From the NCBI RefSeq assembly GCF_000485595.1, contig NW_014578301.1, positions 57,141 to 88,218 on the forward strand: a stretch of 31,078 bases of DNA. Direction: 5' to 3'. Below are positions 20,129 to 31,078 of the stretch, one piece after another. A program made the position numbers and the translations under genes. The notes beneath the pieces are model-generated. The model ran no database searches. It had not been told where the DNA came from and worked only from the letters and a program-made list of their open reading frames with translations. Within the stretch, counting starts at the first letter, position 1. Each line of letters begins with the position of its first letter. The DNA comes from Priapulus caudatus. Its lineage: Eukaryota > Priapulida > Priapulimorpha > Priapulimorphida > Priapulidae.

Positions 20129-20324
20129 CATACATAACATAACATACATATCATAAATTTAATATATACATACATACATATCATAACATACAATAACATA
20201 CAATACATACATAACTATATTATACAAATACATTTACATACATATACCATATCATATCTATCCAATAAAGGAGAATACATAGTGCATATCTATAAATATC
20301 ATATCTAATAGCATACATTACAAT

Positions 20325-20455
20325 ATTAATATGGATGTAATATGTGAAGCCACATGCCACAACATACATTATTTTTCCGTCCAGATTAATTGTTCTTAAA
20401 TTCATTACACCACGCTAACATTACAGACGGACGGGTTTAGATATCAGCCTATAGA
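20325..20455. other. Non-repeat island within the CATA array
   Basis: About 130 bases of complex sequence (ATGTGAAGCCACATGCCACA, GTCCAGATTAATTG, ACAGACGGACGGGTTTAG). A CCGTC/GACGG pair could close a fold of about 65 bases. Origin unknown. Confidence 0.5.
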
Positions 20456-21634
20456 AATACAACATAACGATAACGATACATACATAATTTAACATACATA
20501 CAAATTAACATACATATTTCATACATACATACATAATACATACAATATGCATAAATCATACCATACTTACGAGTACCGATTACATACATACCCACTTACC
20601 CTGACAATTACTTATACATACATACATTTACACTAAGATACTACATACAATACATAAACATACATACATACTGACAGTAACATACATAGTATCATTATCA
20701 TATCATAAACAATACAAATACCAATTTACATATGCATACGATACATACATACATACATCACATACATACAACATAACAGTACATACATACATAGCATAAT
20801 ATACCACTAAGCAATACATAACGATACATAGTATTATTTATATGCATACATACATTACCATACATACATTACATAAAACAAATACCCAACACAATACAGG
20901 AGTTATAACAATACAGTAAGATACAATACATACTACATAACGATACAGTGAGCGTCATATTTGCATTCACAATAAACATACAACATACATAAACATACAA
21001 ATACATTCCAGACATACATACATACATAAAATACATAATATCATAACATAGCATACGATACAGTACAATCATAAACATTAGCGATTACATTACATACATT
21101 TAGATACATAGTTCTAACTACAATACATACATACAATACTATACTATACATTAACAGTACATACATACATACATTAATACATTACATATCGATACAATAC
21201 AATACAACATAGCAATGAAAGATAGACATCAAAATAAGTGCCATAGCATGAACATAACAATACACTAGCTATACATCCAACTACATAGCAAGTACCATAC
21301 GTAACATACCATATGTCATACATACATTACATACATGCATACGATCATACACTACATACATAAGCATAAAGTACACTACATACATTATTGGCGAGGTACA
21401 TACAGTTAACACTCAGGTACATAACAAAATACATACCACTACAATACATTTTATACACTACCAATACAAATTATTCACTCACCTACACATACCATAACAT
21501 TACATACAATTACATTAGACCATACATGTCATGCCATAGCATTGCAGTTATGACCATAAATACAACCGTACACAACCACATACATAGTCAATATCTTATC
21601 GTATAATGATGTTACTTTATAGCTAATAGCTTAT

Positions 21635-21895
21635 CGTTGAGACGCGAGGCTTTCCGGGTACGGTACCGATATAGGTTCGTGTGTACTCGAGGTGCAGTAG
21701 AATCGATACCGGGGACCGGTCGGTTGCCGAGTCCGGTCGGACGAGTCTCGGTGTCGCATTGCCTGGATGGATACCTGCTAGCGAATCCGGCCTATCAATG
21801 TTCGTCGCCAACCACATCCTTGCGCAAATGGTCCGTAGGCGTGGCGTCGATCGAATGGGCCGGGGTCATTCCGTAGTGTCGTGATTAAATCCAGT
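21635..21895. repeat. GC-rich block, right flank of the CATA array
   Basis: Holds GGTCCG/GTCGG-type motifs in decayed form and TTGCCTGGATGG, which is shared with the second copy (29300). Overlapping short frames in two phases are not conserved in that copy, so I do not call a gene. Confidence 0.6.
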
Positions 21896-21899
21896 GTGT

Positions 21900-23045
21900 T
21901 CTTCCGTGCTAGGTCCGCACGATGCCGGCCAAGAATAGAAGTCGCTTTTTTTCGACAGCTCTCCGCATAATTTATTACACCCCGATCGCATCGTCGAGAA
22001 ATTTATGAAATTTTATCGATGTCCTGAGGAAAGATCCTGCCCCATCCTAGAGTAAGGAATCAATAGGACACGTTCGGCCCCTCTAGTGGGTGACTTTAGT
22101 GCTATTAGTATTTTATTCTCACCATAATATAAAGTAATATATATTTAAATTAATGAGAGTTGATCAATGTGTTATATTCTCGAAAAAACATCTGTCAAAA
22201 AATCAATTTTAATTTATCTAACGATCAATAAGAATCAAAGCAATACATTGACAAATGGACGTATATACACTATGGCATTTATGTATCTACTTGTTTTAAT
22301 ATGTGTGATTTGACCATTAATCGCTTCCTTTTTAAACGACTCTCGGTCTGGCTAATGTTAGTCCAGAGGTGTGAGAATTGTGTGATTGCTTGTGCAGAAA
22401 GTAAATTAATGGCGACCGCGTCGATTATTCATTTAAATATATATTTATATCGTGGCCTACGTCGGATTAAATCATGCCGGACCCATAAGATTACTGATGA
22501 GCGATTCTTGTGCTACAACTAATGTGTATGAATCCTCTCCCAGATTTATGTCTGATCGATTCATGCTTTATCCATGATCAGCCAGCCTAGGGGTGGGTCC
22601 GTGGTGTAGAATAAATTATGACAGTTCCATGTTATCGTAAAGTTTGCTCGAGCATACGATGTGTTTCAGTCAACGCTTACTCTTCGTAAGGCATATAACA
22701 ATTCATCAAGTTTATCGTAGCATTAACATTAGCATTAATTGTTACGATATTATCTAACAACGGGCCCCTGTTCTTCTAAACTCTTTGTATAATGGTCCGA
22801 ACAAAAATCTTATTCTGGCAATATAGTCGCCGTTCTTAATGGATTTAAAATTTCAGTCGCATGTGTTACGCGCCGCAAACGGGATGATAAGGAGGTGATA
22901 ACACAACCTATATGATTTCTATTTAACGCTAACAATAGAATGATAGCAGGCGTATCCGACTGCTAGCGCTCGGTAGCTATATCAAGAAAACTTATTCGAG
23001 CGAAATATATTATGTGGATGTGGTACAACATATACAATTCAAATA
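21900..23045. other. AT-rich unique part of module C, no gene seen
   Basis: Recognisably repeated at about 29465-30460 with many indels. The 73-residue ATG frame at 22301-22522 is broken in the second copy, so it shows no coding constraint. No splice or domain signal recognised. Confidence 0.6.
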
Positions 23046-23052
23046 TTAATAA

Positions 23053-23087
23053 TCAAAGAGCTAATAATAATGCATCATTAGCCCTTA
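23053..23087. mobile_element. Small AAGAGCTAATAAT hairpin
   Basis: ATCAAAGAGCTAATAATAAT then GCATCATTAGCCCTTAGTAT: GCTAAT pairs with ATTAGC around a short stem-loop, and AAGAG partly with CTTA. Followed by a TA run. The counterpart near 30460-30492 is too eroded to fold well. Confidence 0.6.

Positions 23088-23088
<1 letters not shown>

Positions 23089-23128
<40 letters not shown>
23089..23128. repeat. (TA)n microsatellite
   Basis: About 18 TA units with one slip; conserved in place at 30487-30532 in module C2. Confidence 0.93.
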
Positions 23129-23129
<1 letters not shown>

Positions 23130-23625
23130 CTAATAAAGTTATATTGCCTCGGCAAATATTTATCATTTATTAGCGAGCTGCAACCATACGAGCCTAGATT
23201 AAATTCATACGAGAGGCGCCGGTCATCGTCAGGTTTCGTTTTTCCGCAATTTGTGCGCCTACTGTCGCTGTCTATCCACGTCCAGTCTGTCCGCAGGGTT
23301 TGTGCTGCTGGCTGCTGGTCCATGTCTGGTCGTTATACTAGCCTTTGCTTTTGATTTAAGTGAACTTCCTAGCAACAATCTCATCTGTTACTGGACATTG
23401 AGCCAAGTCTGATCCAGAGGCTGTGAACGGGCAATAAAGTTTGAGAAGAGAACTATACGGCCGGCTAGCATAAAATTAAATCTGTGGGTTTGTAGATCAA
23501 ATTGAAGTTGTAAATGTTGGTTGGTGATCAGCTAGAAGTGGTAAATTAAATGCGAGTGTGCAGTCGGATATATTAAAAAATCAACTTTAATGATTTTCAG
23601 GTCACGCAGCAAGCAGGAGTAAGCT
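23130..23625. other. Unique part of module C, best conserved between copies
   Basis: Matches about 30533-31000 with mostly single-base indels (for example AATATTTATCATTTATTAGC). Frames are broken by those indels in one copy or the other. A TTTTCAG followed by a purine occurs at 23594 and is kept in the second copy, but no reliable exon is seen. Confidence 0.55.
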
Positions 23626-23627
23626 GT

Positions 23628-23722
23628 CTGTTTCTCTCTCCCCTCTCCTCTTCTCTTCTTTATATATGTATATATATATATATATTTCTATCTCTATCTC
23701 TATCTATATCTATATCTATATA

Positions 23723-23760
<38 letters not shown>

Positions 23761-23965
23761 GAAGTATCGCTCGCGCAGTGACATGTGTTTGCTCTCTCTC
23801 TCTCTCTCGCTCTCAGTCCCATCATCTCTCTTCCTATCTGTAGCTGTTTTCCTCTCTCTCCCGATTTCTCTCTTTCAGCTGCTCTGCCCCTCTCTCTCTC
23901 TCTCTTTGGCCCCTCTCTCTAGCGTTCTCTCTCTGTCTCGCCTGTCTTTCTCTCTCTTTCTGTCT
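23628..23965. repeat. CT-rich and TA/TC simple-repeat block
   Basis: CTCTCC, a TA run (about 23660-23685), TATCTC/TATC units, pure CT (23726-23756), then imperfect CT to about 23965. Window end 31078 falls in the matching block of module C2. Confidence 0.92.
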
Positions 23966-24735
23966 GCGTTCGTCTACATATGCTGTGACACTGATTTGTA
24001 AGAAGGCTGTATTATAGAGCCTCACCACACACATGCCCGCATTTATGTATGCGTAAGATGCGCTGAATTCACAAACGCAAGCAACGCCGAATATATAAAT
24101 AACTAACTAAATTATATATATATATATATATATGTATAGATAACCTAAATACATGGCTGGCGAATAAACACCGGTGTATTCGTTGCTTACTGATATGTGA
24201 CATACTATACACGTTACCAGTACGTATATAGTTTTACGCTGCAGTACAGCTATAGTTCCTGCATGCACGTATGCTAGAGCGCTGACATTATTTATTGTTA
24301 TTGAGTTGTATCTTACAAGCCGCGCGCGTGAAAAAAAACGCTGGCTCAGTTTTGATTACGCTCTCGGGTCCCATTCACGAGACGCAAATTGAATTCAAAC
24401 CTAAACTTTAAAAGCGGCATGATGTACGTGCAAGATCACATGCACGCGCATGGGGAAACGGCGTGCGGATATAGACAGTCAACCCTGCATATGAGGAAGA
24501 TAATATGAGGAACCTATGCATGAATAAAGAATTATGGGCCACAGTGCTTTATGGGCAGGTGTCCGTTCAATAACGATGGCTTTGAATTCTATAATTGCAT
24601 TTAAAACGTAAACATTGCCCCTTCCAAACAGATCTCCATCTTGGTTATAGAAATAGATATAGGGACAGGCTACAAAGGCTCTTACGCTGGGTGACTACAC
24701 CGCACAAAGAAACGCTCACAGTCTCTTTTATAGAC
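23966..24735. other. Unique sequence between modules C1 and B2
   Basis: Contains a TA run (24112-24133) and otherwise complex stop-rich DNA with no gene recognised. It has no counterpart elsewhere in the window and marks the end of the first copy of the large duplication. Confidence 0.6.
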
Positions 24736-24783
<48 letters not shown>

Positions 24784-24791
24784 AGAGAGAA
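24736..24791. repeat. (GA)n microsatellite, left border of module B2
   Basis: About 20 GA units then GAAA variants. It is the counterpart of the 14981-15033 run; left of it the two loci are unrelated. Confidence 0.95.
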
Positions 24792-24978
24792 AGAAGAGGT
24801 GATTTTTTAATTAACTTCCCTCACCCGCCGTCACAAATATGAAAGAAGACGTTAAGAATATACGTAAGCGGTTCGTGATACTGCGTTATTATAAGGTATA
24901 CGTATACGTACGTGCGGATGGTTTCACCATAGCTACCACATAGCTACGCTACAGGGAGTCGAACTTGTTGCTAACATC

Positions 24979-25076
24979 ATATCAGAAGTCAGATAATAGG
25001 GAAAATTAATAATATATAATAATTTAATAATTAATAATAACAATAATAATTCCTTATTATCTACTTCTGATCATAT
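24979..25076. mobile_element. TATCAGAAGT hairpin, module B2 copy
   Basis: Same fold as 15224-15321 with the same arms and AAT-rich loop, so it was present before the duplication. Confidence 0.8.
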
Positions 25077-25127
25077 ATAATATAATATATATTACATATA
25101 TATATATAATATGATATGTAATATAAT

Positions 25128-25168
25128 ATATCAAGAGCTAATGAGAGGTATTATAAACTCTTGGTTAT
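25128..25168. mobile_element. Minimal TATCAAGAG hairpin, module B2 copy
   Basis: Counterpart of 15374-15414, with one extra G in the right stem (CTCTTGGTTATT). Confidence 0.72.
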
Positions 25169-25744
25169 TATGTACGGCTTTACGAACAGACTCGAGCGTT
25201 GGATATGAATGTAACAATAATTATTGACTGCCGGTGAAACTTTGTATCGAGGTTCTATTTTCGCTGTACACGTGCTAAACACATGCGCAAAATGGGCACG
25301 CGCACTTAGAAAAAAAAATTCAAAATTCACCGGCGTGTTTTTATTAGTTTAAGATCTACATTTCCGATCATCCGGTCACGAACGTAGTTCAAGAATGTGA
25401 GAAAAAAACGTTTCATTTTAAAAGCCTGAGATACGGTAGGAAATTAGGTGCTTACTCTGCGAATATATACCCGCATCAGTCATGACACCGCGATATCCAC
25501 TCGGACTGAAGCAACCTTTCCTTATGTAACTAGATTGAGAAGATAAGTGCTGTCACAGCGTGACAACCATCTGCGTCCCTCTGCAAACCAAAGCGATATG
25601 CGTAAATGCATTAAAATGCCGATGTCAGTCATGGAACTGATGAAGAGTCGATCGGCACTAGGCGCCGCAGCGTCGTTCTGACAGCGTCGGCAAAATATAT
25701 CCTCAGGTTACTGTCCTGTATATATGCGCCTTGTTAGCGCTTCC

Positions 25745-25788
<44 letters not shown>

Positions 25789-25801
25789 TGTTGTCGCGCG
25801 C

Positions 25802-25857
<56 letters not shown>

Positions 25858-25858
25858 N
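25858..25858. other. Undetermined base at the B2/C2 junction
   Basis: A single N exactly between the GT microsatellite and the start of module C2. It may be a low-quality call or a sign of a join. The other N is at 4422 in unique sequence. Confidence 0.9.
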
Positions 25859-26229
25859 GGTGAAAGCTTATCGGCATTAGTGTTCTGAGCGCAGGTAATT
25901 TCAACTTCGGCCTTTGTAGAAGGTGTTCAATGTTGCAGCTATTTTCTTTATCCGTCCACAGCTATCCGCTATGAACCTTCTGTAGGCCAGGCGTATGGGA
26001 ATATATGTGTGGTGCACCGGCCGGACTGCTGGGCCGCGGTCAGAAAACAGAAATTCGTCTTGAACATTAACTTGCAGCTCGGGTGTTAAGCCGTTGACAG
26101 AACCATTCGGTAATCGTTGCGCGAGTGACGAAAATGCGAAGCGGGGGCGCTGCGCTCAGCAAGAATATTCTCTTAAGCATTATGAGAAACACGGCCCTAG
26201 ACGGCGGCAGAACACTAAAGCTAAAGTGC

Positions 26230-26660
26230 CAGCACGAAGCTCCGGGGACCGGGGCCGGGGCGCTGGCCGGCGACGTGAATCGCTGAAGATGGACATTGTT
26301 GGTCGGTGACTGGTACCGGTGTGCCGGCCGCGCGGTCGCGGGTGGTCCGGGGTGGTCGCGGGGTGGTGGCCCTTGATGGGTGCCGCGGCAATTCCGGGAT
26401 ATCGGGGCGCGGCCGGGAAGCTGTTTAAACTGTTTTAGAAGATTGGCCGGGGGGTTGAGTCGGGCGGACGGTGCCGGGAAGTTTTGCAACCATCGCGGGG
26501 GTGGTCCCTGGGACGGGGTCGCGGGTGGGCCGGGCTGGTGGGAGGCGTGGGGTAGGTGCCGGGGACAGGTCGTGTAGGGGTCGGGGAGGCCGAGTGCGGC
26601 CCCGTAGGTGGCATGCCCGTGTGGGACCAGGCGCGCATCGTGCCATACCGTGGGTGCGGT
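26230..26660. repeat. GC-rich block with G-quadruplex motif, left of the CATA array
   Basis: Decayed GGTGGTCCGGGG-type repeats, very G-rich on plus. A canonical G-quadruplex motif, GGGTGGGCCGGGCTGGTGGG, is at 26523-26542; another G-run cluster (three GGGG runs) is at 26244-26260. Frames across it on both strands overlap and are Pro/Arg/Gly-rich, typical of GC-rich repeats, so no gene is called. Confidence 0.75.
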
Positions 26661-26689
26661 TTTTTGGTCTCTCGACTGATAGCATAGGC

Positions 26690-29120
26690 ATGCATATGAG
26701 CATACCTACACACATACTATACAGTACATACATACATACCTACGCATACGATGATGGCCCAAGTATCTATGCAAATACATTGATATACTAATCCAAATAC
26801 TATCCCAACACTACTAGTCAAAAATTACTATCAAAAACATGATCAAAGTGACTTAGATGTGCAGGTTAATATACAGTTAGCCTGCATACAATACATCAGC
26901 ATACAGTACATAGCATAGGGATCACCATACTACATAACATACTATATACGAGAGCATACAGTAGCAGTAGGCCTACGAATAGCATGACAGTACAGTACAT
27001 ACATACATACATCACATAGCATACATAGCACTACATGACAGTACATACATAGCATGACATACTACATAGCATACCATACATACATACATACATACATACA
27101 TAACATAGCAATACATACCATACGATACTACATAGCATTACTATACAGTAGGCAGGATACATACATACATACATCCATAACATAGCATAGCATCCCATAA
27201 GCGAGTACAGTACGCTACATACATACATACATACCGATACATAGGCCATACCCGTAGCATGGACACTACATTACCACTATCAACATACATACCTCATACA
27301 TACGATACACTCACATAGCTATAGCATAGGCATCACCATACATAGGCATTACAGTCACATAGCATACATACATACATACAATACATAGCATACATTACAT
27401 GACATACATACACCCTAGCGACTACATGACATACATACATTACATACATAGCATACCTGAGCAGTACATACACTATCATACATACCATACATACATAGCA
27501 TACATACATGAGCATACAGTACATAGCTATACATAAGCATACATACTACAGTAGATACATAGCATTACCTACCATGCATACCCTACATACAGTCACAGTC
27601 ATACATACCATAACATACATACCATCTCATAAGCATTACATACAGTGATACATGACATAGCATACAGTACGATACAATACATAGCATACATAACATGACA
27701 TAGCATACATAGCATACGTAGCGTAGCATACATACCATAGCGATCACATAGCAGTAGGCATACCCGATGACATAGCATACAATAACACCCGTCCATACAT
27801 ACATACTACGAATACAGTACATACAGGTACATACTATACATACATTACGTACATACATACATACATACATACGATACAATTACGGCATCCATTACATACA
27901 TTAGCAGTACATGACATAAACATACATACATACATAGCATACATGACATACGAGTGACATACATACCTAATACATACATACATAGCATACAGTACTATAA
28001 GCATAGATCGATACATAATACCCATACAATAGCAGTACACTACATGACATACATCACCATACATAGCATACATACATTACATACACTCACGATACATAGC
28101 AACATAGCATCATAGGCATACATACACGATGACGACTACTAACATACATACAGTAGACATACATGAGCAGTACATGAACATACATACCATAATAGCGGAT
28201 ACATAGCGATACATACATACATACGAGTGGGGCATTACACAGTGCACATTAACAATACCAGTACATACGTATACGATACATACCATAGCAATAACAGTCA
28301 TACATACATACATACATACATACGATACAGTACATAGCATAACATAGCATACATAGCAATAGGCATACGATACATACGCTACATCACTACATATCATAGC
28401 ATACATACATCATACATACATTGACATACATCATACCATACATACATACATACATACATACATACATACATACATACGATACATACCATGAACATACATC
28501 ATACAGTACATACATACATGGAGCATACAGTACATACGATAAACCATGACATACATACTATAATCATCCATCCCATACATACCATACATTAACATACATA
28601 CATAGCATACAGTTACATAGGCATACAGATACAGTACATACATACAGTAGCATACATAGCATACTACATAGCATACATACAATACGATACGTAGCATACA
28701 TAATACATACATACATAGCATCATACATAGCATGACATAACATACATACAGTACATACCTACATACTATACATACATACATTACATACGTACTACATCAT
28801 ACATACATGACATAGCATACATACATACATACATACATACATACATACATACATACATACACCATACATACATACATAATAGCATACATACATACATACA
28901 GTACATACATACGATACAGTACATAGCATACATCATACATACATACATTACATACTTACCATTACATAGCATACATACATACATTACATACATACATACA
29001 TACCTACATACGATACATAGCATACACTACATACATACATTACATAGCATGCATGGCATGCAGTGCATGCAATGGGCATACATACTCGTACATCACATAC
29101 ATGCATACATAGCATATGTG
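26690..29120. repeat. 2.4-kb decayed (CATA)n array, second copy
   Basis: ACATACAT units with frequent AGCATA and CAGTACATA variants; purest at 28438-28477 and 28815-28860. The minus-strand Met-Tyr-Val-Cys frames are repeat artefacts. No T-rich island like that of the first array is seen. Confidence 0.95.
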
Positions 29121-29129
29121 TGTACACTT

Positions 29130-29460
29130 TAGTAGGGCGCAAAATGCTGTCTGGTCCGGGTGCCTGTTTGTCCGGGGGCGGGTCCGTAGTAAGGTCGGGC
29201 AGTCGCGTAGGTGCATCCGGGGAGGTCCGTGGGCGGTTGCGCGGGCGGGTCGCGGGCGGTCGTGGTTGACTCGCCTGCTGGTCGCGGCTTCCCGGGCACA
29301 ATGCCTGGATGGTGGGCGCGTGGCGCTGCGCGGGTGCTGGTCCGGGTCATGCGCGTAGTGGTTGCCGTGTTCATCGAGGAACGGTGTGGCTTCCGTGCCT
29401 TGGTCGGCAGGCGAATGCCGGCCGATGGATGTCTTTGTTTTTTCTTGCGACGCGGTCCTC
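29130..29460. repeat. GC-rich block, right of the second CATA array
   Basis: GGTCCGGG and GGGCGGGTCGCGGGCGG motifs and the shared TGCCTGGATGG. Overlapping 70-86 residue frames in two plus phases and one minus phase are not supported by the first copy. Confidence 0.65.
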
Positions 29461-29464
29461 GTAA

Positions 29465-30485
29465 ATTTTAAACAGGCGGCCAGCCGATCGCAAGCACGGA
29501 TTATAAATTTACGGTTCCGGAGATCCTGCCCCTCCGGGTAAGTCCGTGACGCGTCCGGCCGGAGTGTGACTTTAAGCGTTTTAAGAATTACATTATAGTG
29601 ATATTATACTTTATATTAATGAGTGATGCTGTTTTTTCCTTGAAAAAGCCAGCGAAGTTGTCCAAATCATTTATTATCTACCCCGATGCATCAATCAAAT
29701 CAATACATTGAACAAATGGCGTATGGGCATTTTGTTTTCTCTTGTTTTAAATGTCTTGCCACGCGTTGGTTACGACGTCTCGCGTCTCCGTTGCTCGTGT
29801 TTATAGTGTGAGAATCTTGTGTTTTGTGGTGGCGAGAATAAATTAATGAGCCGGCGTCGGTTTTTCCATAACACTATTATTTATATTGGCTAGGAACCAT
29901 GCATAATATGCATAGGAAGTACAATTACTGTGATGTTACAATAAATGTGTATGTATTGAAATTTTGTGATCGATTCTTCATCCATCAGTCAGGCACTATG
30001 TGACATGAAATTATGAAGTTCCTGTTATCGTAAGTTTGCTGGGCGTAGCTAGCGATGTGTTTGCAGTCAACGCTCACTCTTCGTAGCATTACACATTGTC
30101 GTAATGTGTTATCGTAGCATTAAACATCTATGGCATTAATTTTAGCGATATTCTGACACACGGCCCCCGTGGTTCTTAACTCTTGCTTTAATGGCTCGAC
30201 AAAAATCTTTTGCTGGCATATTTTAAGTCGGCCGGTTCTTTAATGGATTTAAAATTCAGTCGCTGTGTCGCGCCGCCAAACCGCGTGATAGGCAAGGTGA
30301 ATACACGAACCTATATGTTTCTATTTTAAAAGCTTAACATATAGTGTAGGCAGGGTATCGATGTAGCGGCTGCGTAGCTGGATATGCAAGAAAATTATCG
30401 CAGCGAATATCATTATGTGCATGTGGTAGGCACATTATACATCTCGCATTATAATATGCAGAGTAATAATGAATGCTTGATTAGC
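29465..30485. other. AT-rich unique part of module C2, no gene seen
   Basis: Counterpart of 21900-23045. Shared anchors include CAATACATTGA, TTATCGTAGCATTAA and GGATTTAAAAT. Frames are not preserved between copies. Confidence 0.6.
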
Positions 30486-30486
30486 T

Positions 30487-30532
<46 letters not shown>
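30487..30532. repeat. (TA)n microsatellite in module C2
   Basis: Pure TA run of about 22 units, longer than its counterpart at 23089-23128. Confidence 0.93.
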
Positions 30533-30535
<3 letters not shown>

Positions 30536-31078
30536 AAGTTATATGCTCGGCAATATTTATCATTTATTAGCGAGTGAACCATACGTAGGCCTAGATTAAA
30601 TTCATACGAGAGCGCCGTCATGTCAGTTTCGTTTTCCGCCAATTTGTGCCCTCTGTTCGCTGTCTATACGCTACGTCAGTCTGTCCGCAGGGTTTGTTGC
30701 TGCTGGCTGCTGTCATTGTCTGTTATACTAGCCTTTGCTTTTGATTTAAGTGAATTCCTAGCAACAACTCAATTCCTGTTACTGACATTCCAGTCGTGAT
30801 CCAAGGCGTGAAGGCAATAAATTTGAGAAGAACTACGCCGGCTACCATAAAATTAAAATCTGTGTTTGTAGATCAAATTGAGTTGTAAAGTTGGGTTGGT
30901 GATAGCTAAAGTGGTAAATTAAATGCGAGTGTGCATGTCGGATATATTAAAAAATCAACTTTTAATGATTTTCAGGCACGCAGGCAAGCAGGAGTAAGCC
31001 TGTCTGTCTTTCTCCCTCTCCCTCTCTCTCTCTTTATATATGTATATATATATATATATTCTATCTCTATCTATATCT

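Larger units (their letters stand above)
18740..21600. repeat. 2.8-kb decayed (CATA)n array
   Basis: Nearly every stretch is built from ACATACAT units with point and frame slips; purest at about 19920-19960 and 20100-20125. Interrupted by a T-rich island (19690-19748) and a non-repeat island (about 20325-20455). Minus-strand Met-Tyr-Val-Cys frames arise from the repeat and are not proteins. Confidence 0.95.
18090..23745. repeat. Module C, copy 1 (matches 25860-31078)
   Basis: Starts at ATGAAAGCTATCGGCATTAG (compare 25861) and is collinear with the second copy: GC-rich block, CATA array, GC-rich block, AT-rich unique DNA, TA run, unique DNA, CT array. Unique parts are about 80-90% alike with many short indels; the CATA arrays differ in length (about 2.85 against 2.43 kb) and are not base-by-base alignable by eye. 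Confidence 0.92.
24791..25857. repeat. Module B, copy 2 (matches 15034-16085)
   Basis: Near-identical to module B1, including the hairpins at 24979-25076 and 25128-25168 and the terminal TA run (25747-25786) and GT run (25802-25856). The GT run ends at an undetermined base (N, 25858), after which module C2 starts directly. Confidence 0.95.
25860..31078. repeat. Module C, copy 2, cut by the window end
   Basis: Collinear with 18090-23710. GC-rich flanks are longer and more G-rich here, and many CATA units carry extra G (CAGTACATAG), so the copies differ in both length and composition. Its right end lies beyond the window. Confidence 0.92.

Noticed and set aside
22301-22522. ATG-initiated 73-residue frame
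   Set aside because: The corresponding sequence at about 29740-29900 is shifted and interrupted; no recognisable family.
26067-26791. Overlapping 65-140 residue frames in the GC-rich block
   Set aside because: Open in several phases on both strands, as expected for stop-poor GC-rich repeats; the homologous block in module C1 does not keep them open.
27031-29023. Several Met-Tyr-Val-Cys frames of up to 116 residues
   Set aside because: They are the translation of the CATA array on the minus strand. Cysteine-rich composition could mislead, but it comes from TGT/TGC within the repeat.

Overview
The window looks like intergenic or heterochromatin-like DNA from a multicellular eukaryote, most likely an invertebrate animal. 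I base this on dense di- and tetranucleotide microsatellites (CA, GA, TA, GATA, CATA), many foldback and MITE-like elements, metazoan-type cis motifs (TGACGTCA, CACGTG, TATA boxes), and no compact gene array or prokaryotic gene structure. I recognise no protein-coding gene, tRNA, rRNA or snRNA. The long open frames lie almost entirely in simple repeats (His-Thr, Arg-Glu, Ser-Leu, Cys-Val, Met-Tyr-Val-Cys runs) and are not genes. I cannot name the species.

Layout. 1-310: a 73-bp tandem repeat and CA/CAAA repeats. 531-1335: a roughly 260-bp direct duplication running into GA and then GATA repeats. 2408-3143: a foldback element with about 230-bp inverted arms and a clean 8-bp target duplication. 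3790-4150: a GA-rich tract. 4507-5935: module A1, a large palindrome followed by a string of small hairpins, ending in (GA)n. 6000-9720: mostly unique DNA with CRE-like sites and a large CA/GA block. 9827-12419: a 2.6-kb element with about 125-bp inverted ends and an empty-looking interior, carrying a nested 189-bp MITE. 12726-13490: a second foldback element whose arms contain subrepeats. 13540-14995: module A2, a second copy of A with a longer left palindrome arm. 15034-16085: module B1. 16286-17780: mostly unique. 17790-18032: GA repeat. 18090-23745: module C1, in which GC-rich DNA flanks a 2.8-kb decayed CATA array. 23960-24740: unique. 24791-25857: module B2. 25860-31078: module C2, which runs off the window.

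How the parts relate. B1 to C1 (15.03-23.7 kb) is repeated as B2 to C2 (24.79-31.08 kb), less about 2 kb. The breakpoints fall in GA and GT microsatellites, as expected for unequal exchange. Copies differ mainly by scattered 1-2 base indels, so uncorrected long-read error or unmerged haplotypes could explain part of this. Two single Ns (4422, 25858) are present; the second sits exactly on the B2/C2 junction.

The most interesting signal is a family of hairpins from about 40 bp upward whose ends share a tip close to TATCAAGAG followed by AT-rich sequence. The same tip closes the 2.6-kb element and, in diverged form, lies near the ends of the 736-bp foldback. They could be a non-autonomous transposon family reduced to its termini, often nested end to end in TA-rich DNA.
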